A stretch of DNA of 64,000 bases from an uncultured Prevotellaceae bacterium (GTDB taxonomy: Bacteria; Bacteroidota; Bacteroidia; Bacteroidales; Bacteroidaceae). Below are positions 7,816-16,525 of this stretch, piece by piece; positions within the stretch are counted from its first letter, which is position 1; each line of letters opens with the position of its first letter. The translations under genes and the position numbers were made by a program. Below the pieces are notes generated by a model that was not told the DNA's origin, did not search any database, and was given only the letters and a program-made list of their open reading frames with translations. The stretch covers positions 43,258 through 107,257 of the forward strand of contig CAMVOK010000009.1 of the NCBI GenBank assembly GCA_947169115.1. Reading direction: 5' to 3'.

Positions 7816-9605
7816 CTCTCATACCCATTGGCGAAGCAGGCCGTGAGATTGCCTTGACCCTGAAACGACAACTGGACGCTACCGTCATAGAACGTTCAAT
7901 GGTCAATAATCAATGGTCAAAGTTTGATTCCTTTATCTTCATCGGAGCAATGGGCATCTGTGTCCGCACCATAGCCCCTCTCGTCGAGGACAAGCATACC
8001 GACCCTGCCGTCGTGTGTGTTGACACCGCGTGCCAACACGTCATCTCCGTTCTCTCTGGTCACATCGGAGGGGCCAACGACCTCACCCGTCAAATTGCAG
8101 ACCTGCTCGGAGCCACGCCCGTCATTACCACCCAGAGTGACAATGCTGGCCTTTGGGCGCTCGATACCTTTGAGAAGCGCTTTGGCTGGCCCGTAGCGAG
8201 CGACATCTGTGATATGAACCCCTGCATCTTCGCTTTCGTAAACCGCCAACCTACAGCCCTGCTCTTGGAGGCACGCGATGAAGGCACCGATTATCTGGAG
8301 GCCACAAAGCCCGAACATGTCACGATTATCCATGACATCAGTGAGGCCGACCCGAAGAAATATAAACTACTGATTATCGTCTCGCCCTACATACGTAATG
8401 CCCCTGAAGGTATGTTGGAGTTGCACTTCGTCCCAATGATAGGAACCATCGGTTTCGGCCTGGCACATCACCCCGCCGACTACGAATGTATTTACGACGA
8501 GATAGACGAGGCATTTGCAGAAAGAGGCATTCTTCCCTGTGCGCATAAATATTGTACCATCGATGTGAAAGCCGATGAGGAATTCGTGGAAATGCTCGAA
8601 GAAGAATATGCTGAGGAAGTGGTGTTCTTCTCTGCAGAGGAACTGGCTAAGGTAGAAGTTCCCAACCCCAGCACCACCGTTGAGAAGCATGTAGGTACGC
8701 CAAGTGTGTGCGAGGCCGCTGCCATCCTTGGTTCAAACAACGGAAAACTGATTGTTCCTAAGGTGAAAGGCAAGAACTGGACGGCAGCCCTTGCCATCGA
8801 CCCTTGTCATCTGAGAGTTCCCCCTTCCCTTGGGGAGGGGACGGGGGTAGGCCATATCGAAATCGTAGGTGCCGGTCCTGGTGACCCTGACCTAATCTCC
8901 GTTCGTGGCCGTCGTTTCCTTGAACATGCCGACCTCATCCTCTATGCAGGCAGCCTCGTGCCTAAAGCCTTGACCGAGTGTCACAAACCCGGAGCTGTTG
9001 TGCGTTCGTCGGCCGACATGAATCTCGAAGAGCAATGCCAGTTGATGAAGGAGCACTACGACCAAGGACACCTCATCGTTCGCCTCCATACGGGCGACCC
9101 CTGCATTTTCGGAGCCATACAGGAGCAGATGGCATTCTTTGACCGCGAGGGCATGTCCTACCACATCACCCCCGGCATCTCCTCCTTCCTTGCCGCTGCT
9201 GCCGAACTCCGCTCCCAGTTCACCATCCCCGAACGCACGCAAACCATCATCCTCACCCGCGGCGAAGGACGTACCCCAATGTCCGAGAAGGAACAGCTGC
9301 ACAAGTTGGCCAAGAGTCAGAGTACAATGTGCATCTTCCTCTCAGCCTCCATCGTTGATGATGTGCAAAGGGAACTGCTGATGGAATACCCAGAGGACAC
9401 ACCTGTCGCTGCATGCTACCACCTTACGTGGCCTGACCAGAAAATATATCGTGGTCAGCTGAAAGACCTTGCCTGTATTGTCCACGACAACCACCTTACC
9501 CTCACCACCATGCTCGTCGTTGGCGAGGCCATCGACAATCGTAATGGATTGTCGGAGTTGTACAACAAACATTTCACTCATCTCTTCCGAAAAGGTGAAG
9601 GATAA
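7803..9605 (+). CDS. cbiG-cobM: fused CbiG / precorrin-4 C11-methyltransferase (CobM)
   Basis: 600 residues. The first about 335 are CbiG, which opens the delta-lactone of cobalt-precorrin-5A in the anaerobic route (N-terminal IGEAGREIALTLKRQL, GAMGICVRTIAPL, SGHIGGANDLTRQIA; C-terminal GFGLAHHPADYECI). Residues about 351-600 are CobM/CbiF (EIVGAGPGDPDLISVRGRR, YAGSLVPKALTE, LHTGDPCIFGAI, TPGISSFLAAAAEL), the C11 methylase acting just before CbiG. Joining these neighbouring steps could channel a labile intermediate. The junction (about 339-350, PPSLGEGTGVGH) is encoded by a GC-rich palindromic repeat, and residues about 33-40 (SMVNNQWS) also look repeat-derived. The presence of CbiG indicates the oxygen-independent pathway. 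Confidence 0.93.
   Translation: MQKIALIPIGEAGREIALTLKRQLDATVIERSMVNNQWSKFDSFIFIGAMGICVRTIAPLVEDKHTDPAVVCVDTACQHVISVLSGHIGGANDLTRQIADLLGATPVITTQSDNAGLWALDTFEKRFGWPVASDICDMNPCIFAFVNRQPTALLLEARDEGTDYLEATKPEHVTIIHDISEADPKKYKLLIIVSPYIRNAPEGMLELHFVPMIGTIGFGLAHHPADYECIYDEIDEAFAERGILPCAHKYCTIDVKADEEFVEMLEEEYAEEVVFFSAEELAKVEVPNPSTTVEKHVGTPSVCEAAAILGSNNGKLIVPKVKGKNWTAALAIDPCHLRVPPSLGEGTGVGHIEIVGAGPGDPDLISVRGRRFLEHADLILYAGSLVPKALTECHKPGAVVRSSADMNLEEQCQLMKEHYDQGHLIVRLHTGDPCIFGAIQEQMAFFDREGMSYHITPGISSFLAAAAELRSQFTIPERTQTIILTRGEGRTPMSEKEQLHKLAKSQSTMCIFLSASIVDDVQRELLMEYPEDTPVAACYHLTWPDQKIYRGQLKDLACIVHDNHLTLTTMLVVGEAIDNRNGLSELYNKHFTHLFRKGEG
8819..8852 (+). repeat. GC-rich palindrome at the cbiG/cobM junction
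   Basis: CCCCCTTCCCTTGGGGAGGGG followed by ACGGGGGTAGG. It encodes the short linker between the two enzyme domains. Confidence 0.7.
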
Positions 9606-9727
9606 TTTTTCCGCTCGAATCTGCTGCTTACGTAGTAAAACGGAGCGAGTAATCGTCCGCGTAGCAACGCTTGCGTAGTAAAACGGAGCAAGAACTTTCA
9701 ACCTTCAACTTTCAACTTTCAACTTTA
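9606..9727. repeat. spacer repeats: two 24-bp units then an ACTTTCA array
   Basis: Two copies of a unit like CTTACGTAGTAAAACGGAGCGAG / CTTGCGTAGTAAAACGGAGCAAG (about 9627-9692) are followed by ACTTTCA repeats up to 9725. The second unit has complementary ends (CTTGC..GCAAG). Related sequences occur near 17545-17585, 30940-30975 and 38980-39060. The array stops about 5 bp before the riboswitch promoter. Confidence 0.65.
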
Positions 9728-9731
9728 TTTT

Positions 9732-9739
9732 GTATCTTT
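9732..9739 (+). promoter_or_regulatory. -7 promoter box TATCTTTG for the B12 import operon
   Basis: A perfect TAnnTTTG box immediately upstream of the riboswitch. A TTTC from the ACTTTCA repeat at 9710-9713 sits 18 bp upstream where the -33 TTTG is expected, so the repeat may contribute to the promoter. Confidence 0.65.
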
Positions 9740-9749
9740 GTCCCCCGAA

Positions 9750-9910
9750 ATAATGAAGTGCAATGCGGATAAGGGAATCAGGTGAAAGTCCTGGACAGTC
9801 CCGCTGCTGTAAGTCGCTTTCTGACGGATAAACACAATGTCACTGGGGGAATCCCTTGGGAAGACGTTTTTCCGAGCGATAAGTCAGAAGACCTGCCGTT
9901 GTTGCCATCC
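9750..9910 (+). ncRNA. cobalamin riboswitch
   Basis: All conserved blocks appear in order: GGAATCAGGTGAAAGTCCTG with GACAGTCCCGCTGCTGTAAG (9773-9817), CACTGGGGGAA and GGGAAGACG (9841-9866), then the B12 box AAGTCAGAAGACCTGCC (9881-9897). A short hairpin GTTGCCATCCAAC follows and could be the loop that makes the kissing contact. It precedes a surface-lipoprotein and transport operon, so binding of adenosyl- or other cobalamin should switch import off when B12 is plentiful. The exact ends are estimates. Confidence 0.95.
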
Positions 9911-9976
9911 AACAGAAACGCTGCGTGGATACAGCAGATAGGAGAAAATTATTATTAATATTATAAAGTAAAAAGA

Positions 9977-10735
9977 ATGAAAAAGTATCTTTATTTGGCA
10001 ATATCCCTATGTATGGGTTTTGCCGTGACTTCGTGTGGCGGCGATGAAGAAGTGGTTCCTCAGCAACAAGAGAACAATGTACAAACAGTAAAACTCGACT
10101 TCGAGGACGAGGTATGGGAGAGGTTGATTGATATTCCCCAGTACAATGGTCCTTTGTTGTATGGAGAGAATTCTGTAAGTTATTCATGGACGGATAACGC
10201 TACGGGTTTAAGTAGTGCCCTTACAAATCCTGGTCTTAACCAGTGGGAGAGTTTTTCAGGTTTTTCTGGTGGTGGTATTGCCATATCGAATTATATTGAT
10301 GAAGATGTTGAACACAATGCTGTATATACGAACCAACTGGCAGTACCCGTGTCAAATGGGAGTAAGAACTTTGCTGTGGTATATTGCGATGCTACGATAA
10401 AGTTTGCTGAGGGTGTAAAACGTGTTATTAAGTCGATGGATATAGCCCCCACGACATACGAGTTAGGTGTAGTTCTTAATGGCGATGGGTATGCCCAGTC
10501 GTTAAAGGAGTCTGGAAATTTGACTATGACAATCACTGCAGATAATGGCAATAAGATGGATGTTGATATGGCACGTGATGGCAATATCTTGAAGACATGG
10601 AAAACCTATGACCTAAGTGTCTTGGGTGAGGTGAATAACTTGACATTTACTATGAATGGTAGTGATTTTTCTGACTTTGGTGTGAAGCATCCTAAGTATT
10701 TTGCTTTCGACAATGTTGTTGTAGAAGTGAAATAA
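9977..10735 (+). CDS. DUF4465-like surface lipoprotein, first gene of the B12 import operon
   Basis: 252 residues with a lipoprotein signal (MKKYLYLAISLCMGFAVTSC). The cysteine is followed by GGDEE, an acidic export signal of the kind that sends Bacteroidota lipoproteins to the cell surface. The mature part is beta-rich and ends FAFDNVVVEVK, resembling DUF4465 jelly-roll proteins. As the first gene after the riboswitch and beside BtuG, it probably helps capture corrinoids. It may correspond to the BtuH-type B12-binding lipoproteins of Bacteroides, but I cannot confirm that from sequence alone. No enzyme motif is visible. Confidence 0.8.
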   Translation: MKKYLYLAISLCMGFAVTSCGGDEEVVPQQQENNVQTVKLDFEDEVWERLIDIPQYNGPLLYGENSVSYSWTDNATGLSSALTNPGLNQWESFSGFSGGGIAISNYIDEDVEHNAVYTNQLAVPVSNGSKNFAVVYCDATIKFAEGVKRVIKSMDIAPTTYELGVVLNGDGYAQSLKESGNLTMTITADNGNKMDVDMARDGNILKTWKTYDLSVLGEVNNLTFTMNGSDFSDFGVKHPKYFAFDNVVVEVK

Positions 10736-10749
10736 ATATAACTTGTAAA

Positions 10750-11868
10750 TTGAAATTATCTATTTGGTATAAGATGTTCATGCTGCTGGTGGCTTTTGTC
10801 CTGCCAGCAGCATGTTCCGATTCCACACAGGAACCAGCCAGTGGTGAAGTGCTTTTGTCGGGTCATGGAGTTTTTGTGTTGTGTGAAGGAAATTTCAATG
10901 CAGGAAACTCTACGCTTTCTTATTATAATCCCGAAACACGTGCAGTTGTGAATGGTGTTTTTCAGCGTGTAAATGATGCCAAGTTGGGCGACACAGGCCA
11001 GTCTATCCAAATACGGGGTGGGGTGGCCTATGTGGCTATGGAGAATAGTGGCATAATCTGGGCTATAGATATAGAGACGGGGCGGGTGCGTGGTCAATTG
11101 ACTACGGGACAGACAGAACACATGATAAATCCACGATACGTCCATTTTATTAACGATGAGAAGGCTTATGTAACCGATCTCTATTCGCCTTATATCACCA
11201 TCTTCAACCCATGTACCATGCAATATATCGGGAGTATCTATACCCACCAAGAAACCACTCTTGGGTATGCAAGTACAGAAGAGATGGTACAATGGGGAAA
11301 CTATGTTTTTACAAATTGTTGGAGCTATTCTAATAAGATTCTGGTTATTGATGTGGCACGCGATGTGGTCGTAAATGAAATAGTGCTTCCCAGTTGGCAA
11401 CCGAAAAGTATGGTCATGGATAAACGAGGTAAGTTGTGGGTTGTCACCGACGGAGGCTATAGTATGGACGATGAGAGTTTTGGTGACAATATTCCTCATC
11501 TATATTGTATTGATGCTGAGACTTTGACGATTGAACAGAATCAGGAATTGGATGTTGATGAGTCTAATGTGCAGTTGGCAATGAATCCAGCACACGATGT
11601 GATTTATATCATTAACAACGATGTTTATCGTATGTCTGTTAATGATTTGCATGTTCCAGTACGCCCTTTCATCGAAGCAGAGCGTTCCTCCAATGGTCGT
11701 CGGCATTATCTATATGATATTGGTGTGAATCCATACAATGGTGAGATATATGTAGCGGATGCTGTCGATTATAGTCAGTCAGGTGTGGTCTATCGCTATG
11801 CTGAGGATGGTACGCCTATAGACAAGTTTCGTGTGGGTATCACCCCGAATGGCTTCGCGTTTAAATAG
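10750..11868 (+). CDS. btuG: BtuG-like surface vitamin B12-binding beta-propeller lipoprotein
   Basis: 372 residues with a lipoprotein signal ending LPAAC. I chose the TTG at 10750 because it keeps the basic residues before the hydrophobic core; an ATG at 10774 is the alternative. The mature part has repeated beta-propeller blades (VFVLCEGNFNAGNSTLSYYN, GIIWAIDIETGRV, YVTDLYSPYITIFNP, NKILVIDVARDVV, KLWVVTDGG, LYCIDAETL, GEIYVADAVDY), matching the YncE/DUF5074-type seven-bladed fold of BtuG. In Bacteroides thetaiotaomicron BtuG binds cobalamin very tightly at the surface and caps the BtuB receptor. The btuB gene two positions downstream fits a BtuG-BtuB complex. Confidence 0.9.
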   Translation: MKLSIWYKMFMLLVAFVLPAACSDSTQEPASGEVLLSGHGVFVLCEGNFNAGNSTLSYYNPETRAVVNGVFQRVNDAKLGDTGQSIQIRGGVAYVAMENSGIIWAIDIETGRVRGQLTTGQTEHMINPRYVHFINDEKAYVTDLYSPYITIFNPCTMQYIGSIYTHQETTLGYASTEEMVQWGNYVFTNCWSYSNKILVIDVARDVVVNEIVLPSWQPKSMVMDKRGKLWVVTDGGYSMDDESFGDNIPHLYCIDAETLTIEQNQELDVDESNVQLAMNPAHDVIYIINNDVYRMSVNDLHVPVRPFIEAERSSNGRRHYLYDIGVNPYNGEIYVADAVDYSQSGVVYRYAEDGTPIDKFRVGITPNGFAFK

Positions 11869-11895
11869 AGTAGGTAGAGCGATAAAAAAGATAAT

Positions 11896-13350
11896 ATGAT
11901 TGGTAAAACGCCCTCCCACATATTGAAGAATATGCGCTCTGCCCTTTGGGGGGAGTTGGGAGTACTCTTTTTATTACTGTTGGTTCTTTCCTGCAATGAC
12001 GATACCAAACCTCCACGGCCAGTGGGAGAACAACCCGTTATCACGTGGGCCATGTCTTCGGGACGTTTCCGTATGACGGCAGGCGAAACTTTGATGTTGG
12101 TTCCTGACGTACTCAATATTGATTCCTCTACAACTTATTTGTGGACAATAGACGGAAAGGTGGTGGGTACAGCTGACCATCTTACATTTTATCGGACTAT
12201 GGCCGGAGAATACTATGTCAAGTTGATAGTGACCAACCGTTATGGTCAGACTGAAGATGAAGTGAAGATTACGGTCGTGGAACGTGAAAATGAAGAACTG
12301 CCGGAAATACCTGAAATGGGTGATTGGCAGTTTCCATGGACGGAGATAAACGTGACACTGGGACGTAGCATCAAGGTTAAGGCATATATGACAGGTGACG
12401 AAGACGTTTCTCAGGTGTTTACGGCTTCGGGCGAAGGACGATATACTGTTACGCTGACACATCCGGGAAATGGCGCTCAACAGGATATTGTCGTTAATGT
12501 ATGTCCGCCTGCAGGCACCTATCGTCGTTCCTCTTCTGGTCAGGCAATGGTCAATCGTATCTACGAATACAAGCCTGCTCCAGGTCATCAGGTAAATGGT
12601 TATATTATCACTGGTGAAGCCTATCCTCCTAACTGCACCCATGAACAAGCCTGTGATTCCGTGCTGAAATACTTCTCCCGTATGTGGTCGGTTAGCTTGG
12701 GCGGACAGGGTGGCTATTTGATTGCAGGGTTCGACCACAGTGTATCCAGTGGGGAATCAGATTACGACTTATGTATCAAGGGAAATCCTTTCAGTTACCA
12801 GTCTGAACCTGGCATTATCTGGGTTAGTCAGGATGACAATGGCGATGGTTTGCCAAACGACCAATGGTTTGAATTGGCAGGTTCGGAGTACGGCACCGAC
12901 AATCACGTGGTGGAATATGCTATTACTTATTATCGTCCAGAGAAAGCTAAGTCGGCTGTAGGATGGCGTGACTGTTATAACCAGACAGGTTACATCCCCT
13001 ACATGAGCTACTGGAACCCGTCAGCCTACTATTGGCAGCCATGGATAGCAGGAATGCAACATACCTATTTCGGTTCTCGCTTGCGTGACCATAGTACTTA
13101 TGAGAATGGTATTTCTGATATTCCTCCCTATCCGTGGGGATATGCTGATAATCTGAGCGACTTGATAGATGGACCTGTGGGTAAGATGGGCTACTATCAT
13201 ATTCGCAATGCCCGTACATGGGATGGGCAACCTGCTAATCTGGAATATATCGATTTTGTCAAGATACAGACGGCTCAGACAGGTTTTACACCCAATCTTG
13301 GTGAGATAAGCACTGAGGTGTACTACATTGGTGACTGTCATATCCAATGA
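11896..13350 (+). CDS. PKD-domain surface lipoprotein of the B12 import operon
   Basis: 484 residues with a lipoprotein signal ending LVLSC, followed by NDDTK (acidic surface-export signal). A PKD/Ig-like domain lies at about 60-140 (STTYLWTIDGKVVGTADH, AGEYYVKLIVTNRYGQTEDE). A larger C-terminal domain contains IIWVSQDDNGDGLPNDQW and many aromatic residues that could stack on a corrin or its ligand. It is 27 bp before btuB. I infer an accessory corrinoid-capture role from context. The start could also be the ATG at 11932; the bases between the two candidates resemble the GC-rich spacer repeat. Confidence 0.8.
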   Translation: MIGKTPSHILKNMRSALWGELGVLFLLLLVLSCNDDTKPPRPVGEQPVITWAMSSGRFRMTAGETLMLVPDVLNIDSSTTYLWTIDGKVVGTADHLTFYRTMAGEYYVKLIVTNRYGQTEDEVKITVVERENEELPEIPEMGDWQFPWTEINVTLGRSIKVKAYMTGDEDVSQVFTASGEGRYTVTLTHPGNGAQQDIVVNVCPPAGTYRRSSSGQAMVNRIYEYKPAPGHQVNGYIITGEAYPPNCTHEQACDSVLKYFSRMWSVSLGGQGGYLIAGFDHSVSSGESDYDLCIKGNPFSYQSEPGIIWVSQDDNGDGLPNDQWFELAGSEYGTDNHVVEYAITYYRPEKAKSAVGWRDCYNQTGYIPYMSYWNPSAYYWQPWIAGMQHTYFGSRLRDHSTYENGISDIPPYPWGYADNLSDLIDGPVGKMGYYHIRNARTWDGQPANLEYIDFVKIQTAQTGFTPNLGEISTEVYYIGDCHIQ

Positions 13351-13377
13351 ATGACGTTTGATAATGTATAATGGACA

Positions 13378-15417
13378 ATGAAGAGGTATCTTGTATCTAT
13401 ATTCGTTTTTCTTTACGGAACTCAAATGTCAATTGTATATTGTCAATCATCCATCGATATGCATGAAGTTCAGGTTACGGCTCAGCGTCGTTTGAGTGAC
13501 ACTGGCATTCAGAAGACGGAACTTGATACAACGGTGCTACACCAAAATATTGCACACTCAATGTCCGACATCCTCACTCAGCATTCTACGCTTTTTGTCA
13601 AGAGCTATGGCCGTGCTACGGAATCGACAGCTGAGTTTCGTGGAACCTCGCCCAGTCATACACAAGTGTTATGGAATGGCATGAAAATAAACTCTCCCAT
13701 GTTGGGGACTTTTGATTTTAGCACTATTCCAGCCTATCTTATTGACAACGCAACATTATTGCATGGAGCATCCTCGTTGATGAGGACAGGTGGAGGACTT
13801 GGAGGTGCTGTGGACCTCACTACACGCCCCATGTTCAATCAGGGTTATATCCTTCAGTACATACAAGGTGTGGGTTCCTTTGATACTTACGACCAGTTTC
13901 TACGTTTTACGTATGGTAATCAGCGATGGAGCAGCAGTACTCGTGTGGTTTATTCTACCTCGAAAAATGATTTTAAGTTCACCAACTATGATAAGATTGG
14001 TCATCCAAAGGAGTACAACCGGAGTGGCTATTTTGACGACGTTCATGCTCTGCAAGATGTGTATTACCACGATGGAAAGGGGAATCGCTTCGGACTCATG
14101 GCCTGGTACACCCATAGTTTGCGAGGTTTGCCTTTTCTGAGTGTAGATTATAAGGACAACACTGATTTCAAAAACGAACACAGCCAGGATGCCCTACGTA
14201 CTGTACTGTCGTGGAACCGGACTTTCAACCGATGGATGATGGCCGTTCGTGGGGGCTATACATGGCAGGATAACCATTATGACTATTTTACTACTCGGTC
14301 AATGGTTAGTACGGATATTACCCATTCCCGAAGCCATAGTCAGCAGGGCTACGTCCAAACCGATGCTGACTGGATGCCTACTGCTCGTTGGATGTTTTCG
14401 GCTAATGCGTCGGCTTACTATAGCCATGTGCGTAGCGAAGATAAAAGTCCTTATCATATAGGAGACAATTATAACTTGGGACGTCCTGAGTATGCACTTA
14501 GCCTTTCTGCTAAGTATCGTCCTGTCGATGGCCTTTCTCTTTCGGCCATCATGCGCGAGGAGTGTTACAAACGCGATTTCGTGCCCATCATCCCTGCACT
14601 CTTTCTTGAATATCAAATAAAAAGAAAGTCGGCTCATTTCTCCTCTTCGGAAGGGAATATAAAGAGGTTTTTATTTAAGGCTTCTGTGGCTCGCAATTAT
14701 CGATATCCCTCGATGGACGATCTCTATTTTAAGCCTGGTGGCAATCCCAGTTTGCGTCCCGAACGAGGAATTACATACGATGGAGGACTGGAGTGTTCTA
14801 TGGAACGGAAACGTCTTTCGCTCAAAATAAATGCGTCTGCTTTTGATTCTTATATCTCTGACTGGATTCTATGGACTCCTAACGCAAAAGGTTACTGGCA
14901 ACCTTCAAACCTACGGCGTGTTCACAACTATGGAACTGAAATTATGAGTACAACTGAGATTCGGATGAAGCACCAATGGAAACTCGCCTTGACAGCTAAC
15001 TATGCCTATACTCCCAGCGTAAATAAGAGTGAACGATTGGATGATAATGATGCGTCTTATGGCAAACAACTTGTCTATGTTCCACGTCATTCGGCAAACC
15101 TATCAGGTGCTCTTAGTTGGCGCACGTGGACACTCCGTTATCAATGGACTTATTACAGTGAGCGTTATACCACTACCAGTAATGAGATTTCGTATATCAC
15201 AGGACGACTCTGTCCCTATAACATGAATGATGTGTCGTTGGAGAAGTCTTTCCAATTTAAGTACCTTCACATGTCGCTTAAAGCTGTAGTCAACAATTTG
15301 TTGGATAGTGAATATGTGACTGTCCTTTCACGACCGATGGCTGGACGGAACTTTGAAATATTTTTGGAAATAAAACCGCAATGGCGGGGAAAGGGAAGAG
15401 AGAGAAATGAAGAGTGA
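13378..15417 (+). CDS. btuB: TonB-dependent cobalamin receptor
   Basis: 679 residues: signal peptide (MKRYLVSIFVFLYGTQMSIVYCQ), a TonB-box/plug start MHEVQVTAQRR, plug motifs (LTQHSTLFVKSYG, AEFRGTSPSHTQVLWNGMKI, GASSLMRTGGGLGGAVDLTT), then a barrel with YRYPSMDDLYFKPGGNPSLR and a C-terminal ..LLDSEYVTVLSRPMAGRNFEIFLEIK. It lacks the N-terminal carboxypeptidase-regulatory domain typical of SusC proteins, which favours a BtuB-type transporter. Its place between surface capture lipoproteins and BtuF-BtuC under a cobalamin riboswitch makes the substrate clear. The last residues (RGKGRERNEE) are repeat-like, and the gene overlaps btuF by 11 bp. Confidence 0.93.
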   Translation: MKRYLVSIFVFLYGTQMSIVYCQSSIDMHEVQVTAQRRLSDTGIQKTELDTTVLHQNIAHSMSDILTQHSTLFVKSYGRATESTAEFRGTSPSHTQVLWNGMKINSPMLGTFDFSTIPAYLIDNATLLHGASSLMRTGGGLGGAVDLTTRPMFNQGYILQYIQGVGSFDTYDQFLRFTYGNQRWSSSTRVVYSTSKNDFKFTNYDKIGHPKEYNRSGYFDDVHALQDVYYHDGKGNRFGLMAWYTHSLRGLPFLSVDYKDNTDFKNEHSQDALRTVLSWNRTFNRWMMAVRGGYTWQDNHYDYFTTRSMVSTDITHSRSHSQQGYVQTDADWMPTARWMFSANASAYYSHVRSEDKSPYHIGDNYNLGRPEYALSLSAKYRPVDGLSLSAIMREECYKRDFVPIIPALFLEYQIKRKSAHFSSSEGNIKRFLFKASVARNYRYPSMDDLYFKPGGNPSLRPERGITYDGGLECSMERKRLSLKINASAFDSYISDWILWTPNAKGYWQPSNLRRVHNYGTEIMSTTEIRMKHQWKLALTANYAYTPSVNKSERLDDNDASYGKQLVYVPRHSANLSGALSWRTWTLRYQWTYYSERYTTTSNEISYITGRLCPYNMNDVSLEKSFQFKYLHMSLKAVVNNLLDSEYVTVLSRPMAGRNFEIFLEIKPQWRGKGRERNEE

Positions 15418-16525
15418 AAGAATCATAGTGTTGTTGCTCTTGTGTCTTTTGGTAGCCTGCAATGGTAATAGGACTAATATGGGAGGAGACGAGGGTGACA
15501 CCATCCCAATGAAATATGCTCGCAACCTCACGATGATTGCCCATAAAAACTACACCGAGGCCTTCATCCGTAACCCTTGGGATACAACAATGGTGCTTCA
15601 TCACTATATTTTAAGTCCCCTCCCGTCTTCTCCCAAGGACGAGGGGAGTACGCTTGTTCGTGTCCCCTTGCGGAGGGCAGGCATCTTTACGGCAGTACAT
15701 TGTGGCTTGGTGAAGGAACTGGGCTGTGAAACGGCAATCCGTGGTATTTGCGAGATAGAATACATCAATATTCCCTCTATACGTAAGGCAGTCAGGGAGG
15801 GACGGGTTTCTAATTTCGGTAGTGCCATGGAACCTTCTATCGAATCTATCATGGATGCAGAACCTGATGCCCTGCTTATCTCTCCTTTCGAAAACTCGGG
15901 AGGCTATGGCCGGGTGGAACGACTTGGAATCCCCATTATAGAATGTGCAGACTACATGGAGTTTAGTCCATTGGCACGTGCCGAGTGGATGCGTTTCTAC
16001 GGTCGATTGTTCGGCGTGGGCGAACGGGCTGACAGCCTCTTCTGCGAGGTGGAGCGGCGGTACCTCGCACTTCGCAAACAGGCCAATAAGGTCACCTACC
16101 GTCCCACGCTCGTCGCGGAGAAACCCTACAGCGGCGTGTGGTACGTGGCTGGTGGGCAGAGTGCTATGGGTATTCTCTACCACGACGCCGGAGCCGACTA
16201 TCTCTTTGCCGACAGAAAGAAAAACGGAAGCCTGTCGCTTTCCGTGGAAACTGTGTTTGAAGTGGCTCAACAGGCCGATATCTGGCTTATCAAATACAAT
16301 CAATCCACACCACTGACCCTACGACAACTGATGAGTGATTATCCTTCGTTTGCCCATTTTCGTGCCGTCCAAACCAATCACGTATATGGTTGCAATCAGG
16401 AGACTTCGCGCTTTTATGAGGAAACACCCTACCATCCCGATCGTCTTTTAGCCGACCTTGTGCGAATAATCCATCCAAATCTTGGAATTAAGCATGAAAA
16501 GCAGTACTTTTATCCCATCGAATGA
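15407..16525 (+). CDS. btuF: cobalamin ABC transporter substrate-binding lipoprotein
   Basis: 372 residues; lipoprotein signal MKSERIIVLLLLCLLVAC. The mature part is a class III (BtuF/FhuD-like) periplasmic binding protein: VRVPLRRAGIFTAVHCGLVKELG, EPDALLISPFENSGGYGRVERLG, PIIECADYMEFSPLARAEWMRF, then VYGCNQETSRFYEETPYHPD near the end. It should hand corrinoid from BtuB to BtuC-BtuD. Residues about 68-82 (LSPLPSSPKDEGSTL) come from the GC-rich palindromic repeat at 15613-15650, in frame. It overlaps btuB by 11 bp and btuC by 4 bp. Confidence 0.9.
   Translation: MKSERIIVLLLLCLLVACNGNRTNMGGDEGDTIPMKYARNLTMIAHKNYTEAFIRNPWDTTMVLHHYILSPLPSSPKDEGSTLVRVPLRRAGIFTAVHCGLVKELGCETAIRGICEIEYINIPSIRKAVREGRVSNFGSAMEPSIESIMDAEPDALLISPFENSGGYGRVERLGIPIIECADYMEFSPLARAEWMRFYGRLFGVGERADSLFCEVERRYLALRKQANKVTYRPTLVAEKPYSGVWYVAGGQSAMGILYHDAGADYLFADRKKNGSLSLSVETVFEVAQQADIWLIKYNQSTPLTLRQLMSDYPSFAHFRAVQTNHVYGCNQETSRFYEETPYHPDRLLADLVRIIHPNLGIKHEKQYFYPIE
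15613..15650 (+). repeat. GC-rich palindrome inside btuF
   Basis: CCCCTCCCGTCTTCTCCCAAGGACGAGGGG, a diverged copy of the window's GC-rich palindromic spacer element. It encodes a short Pro/Ser loop near the N-terminus of the binding protein. Confidence 0.55.
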
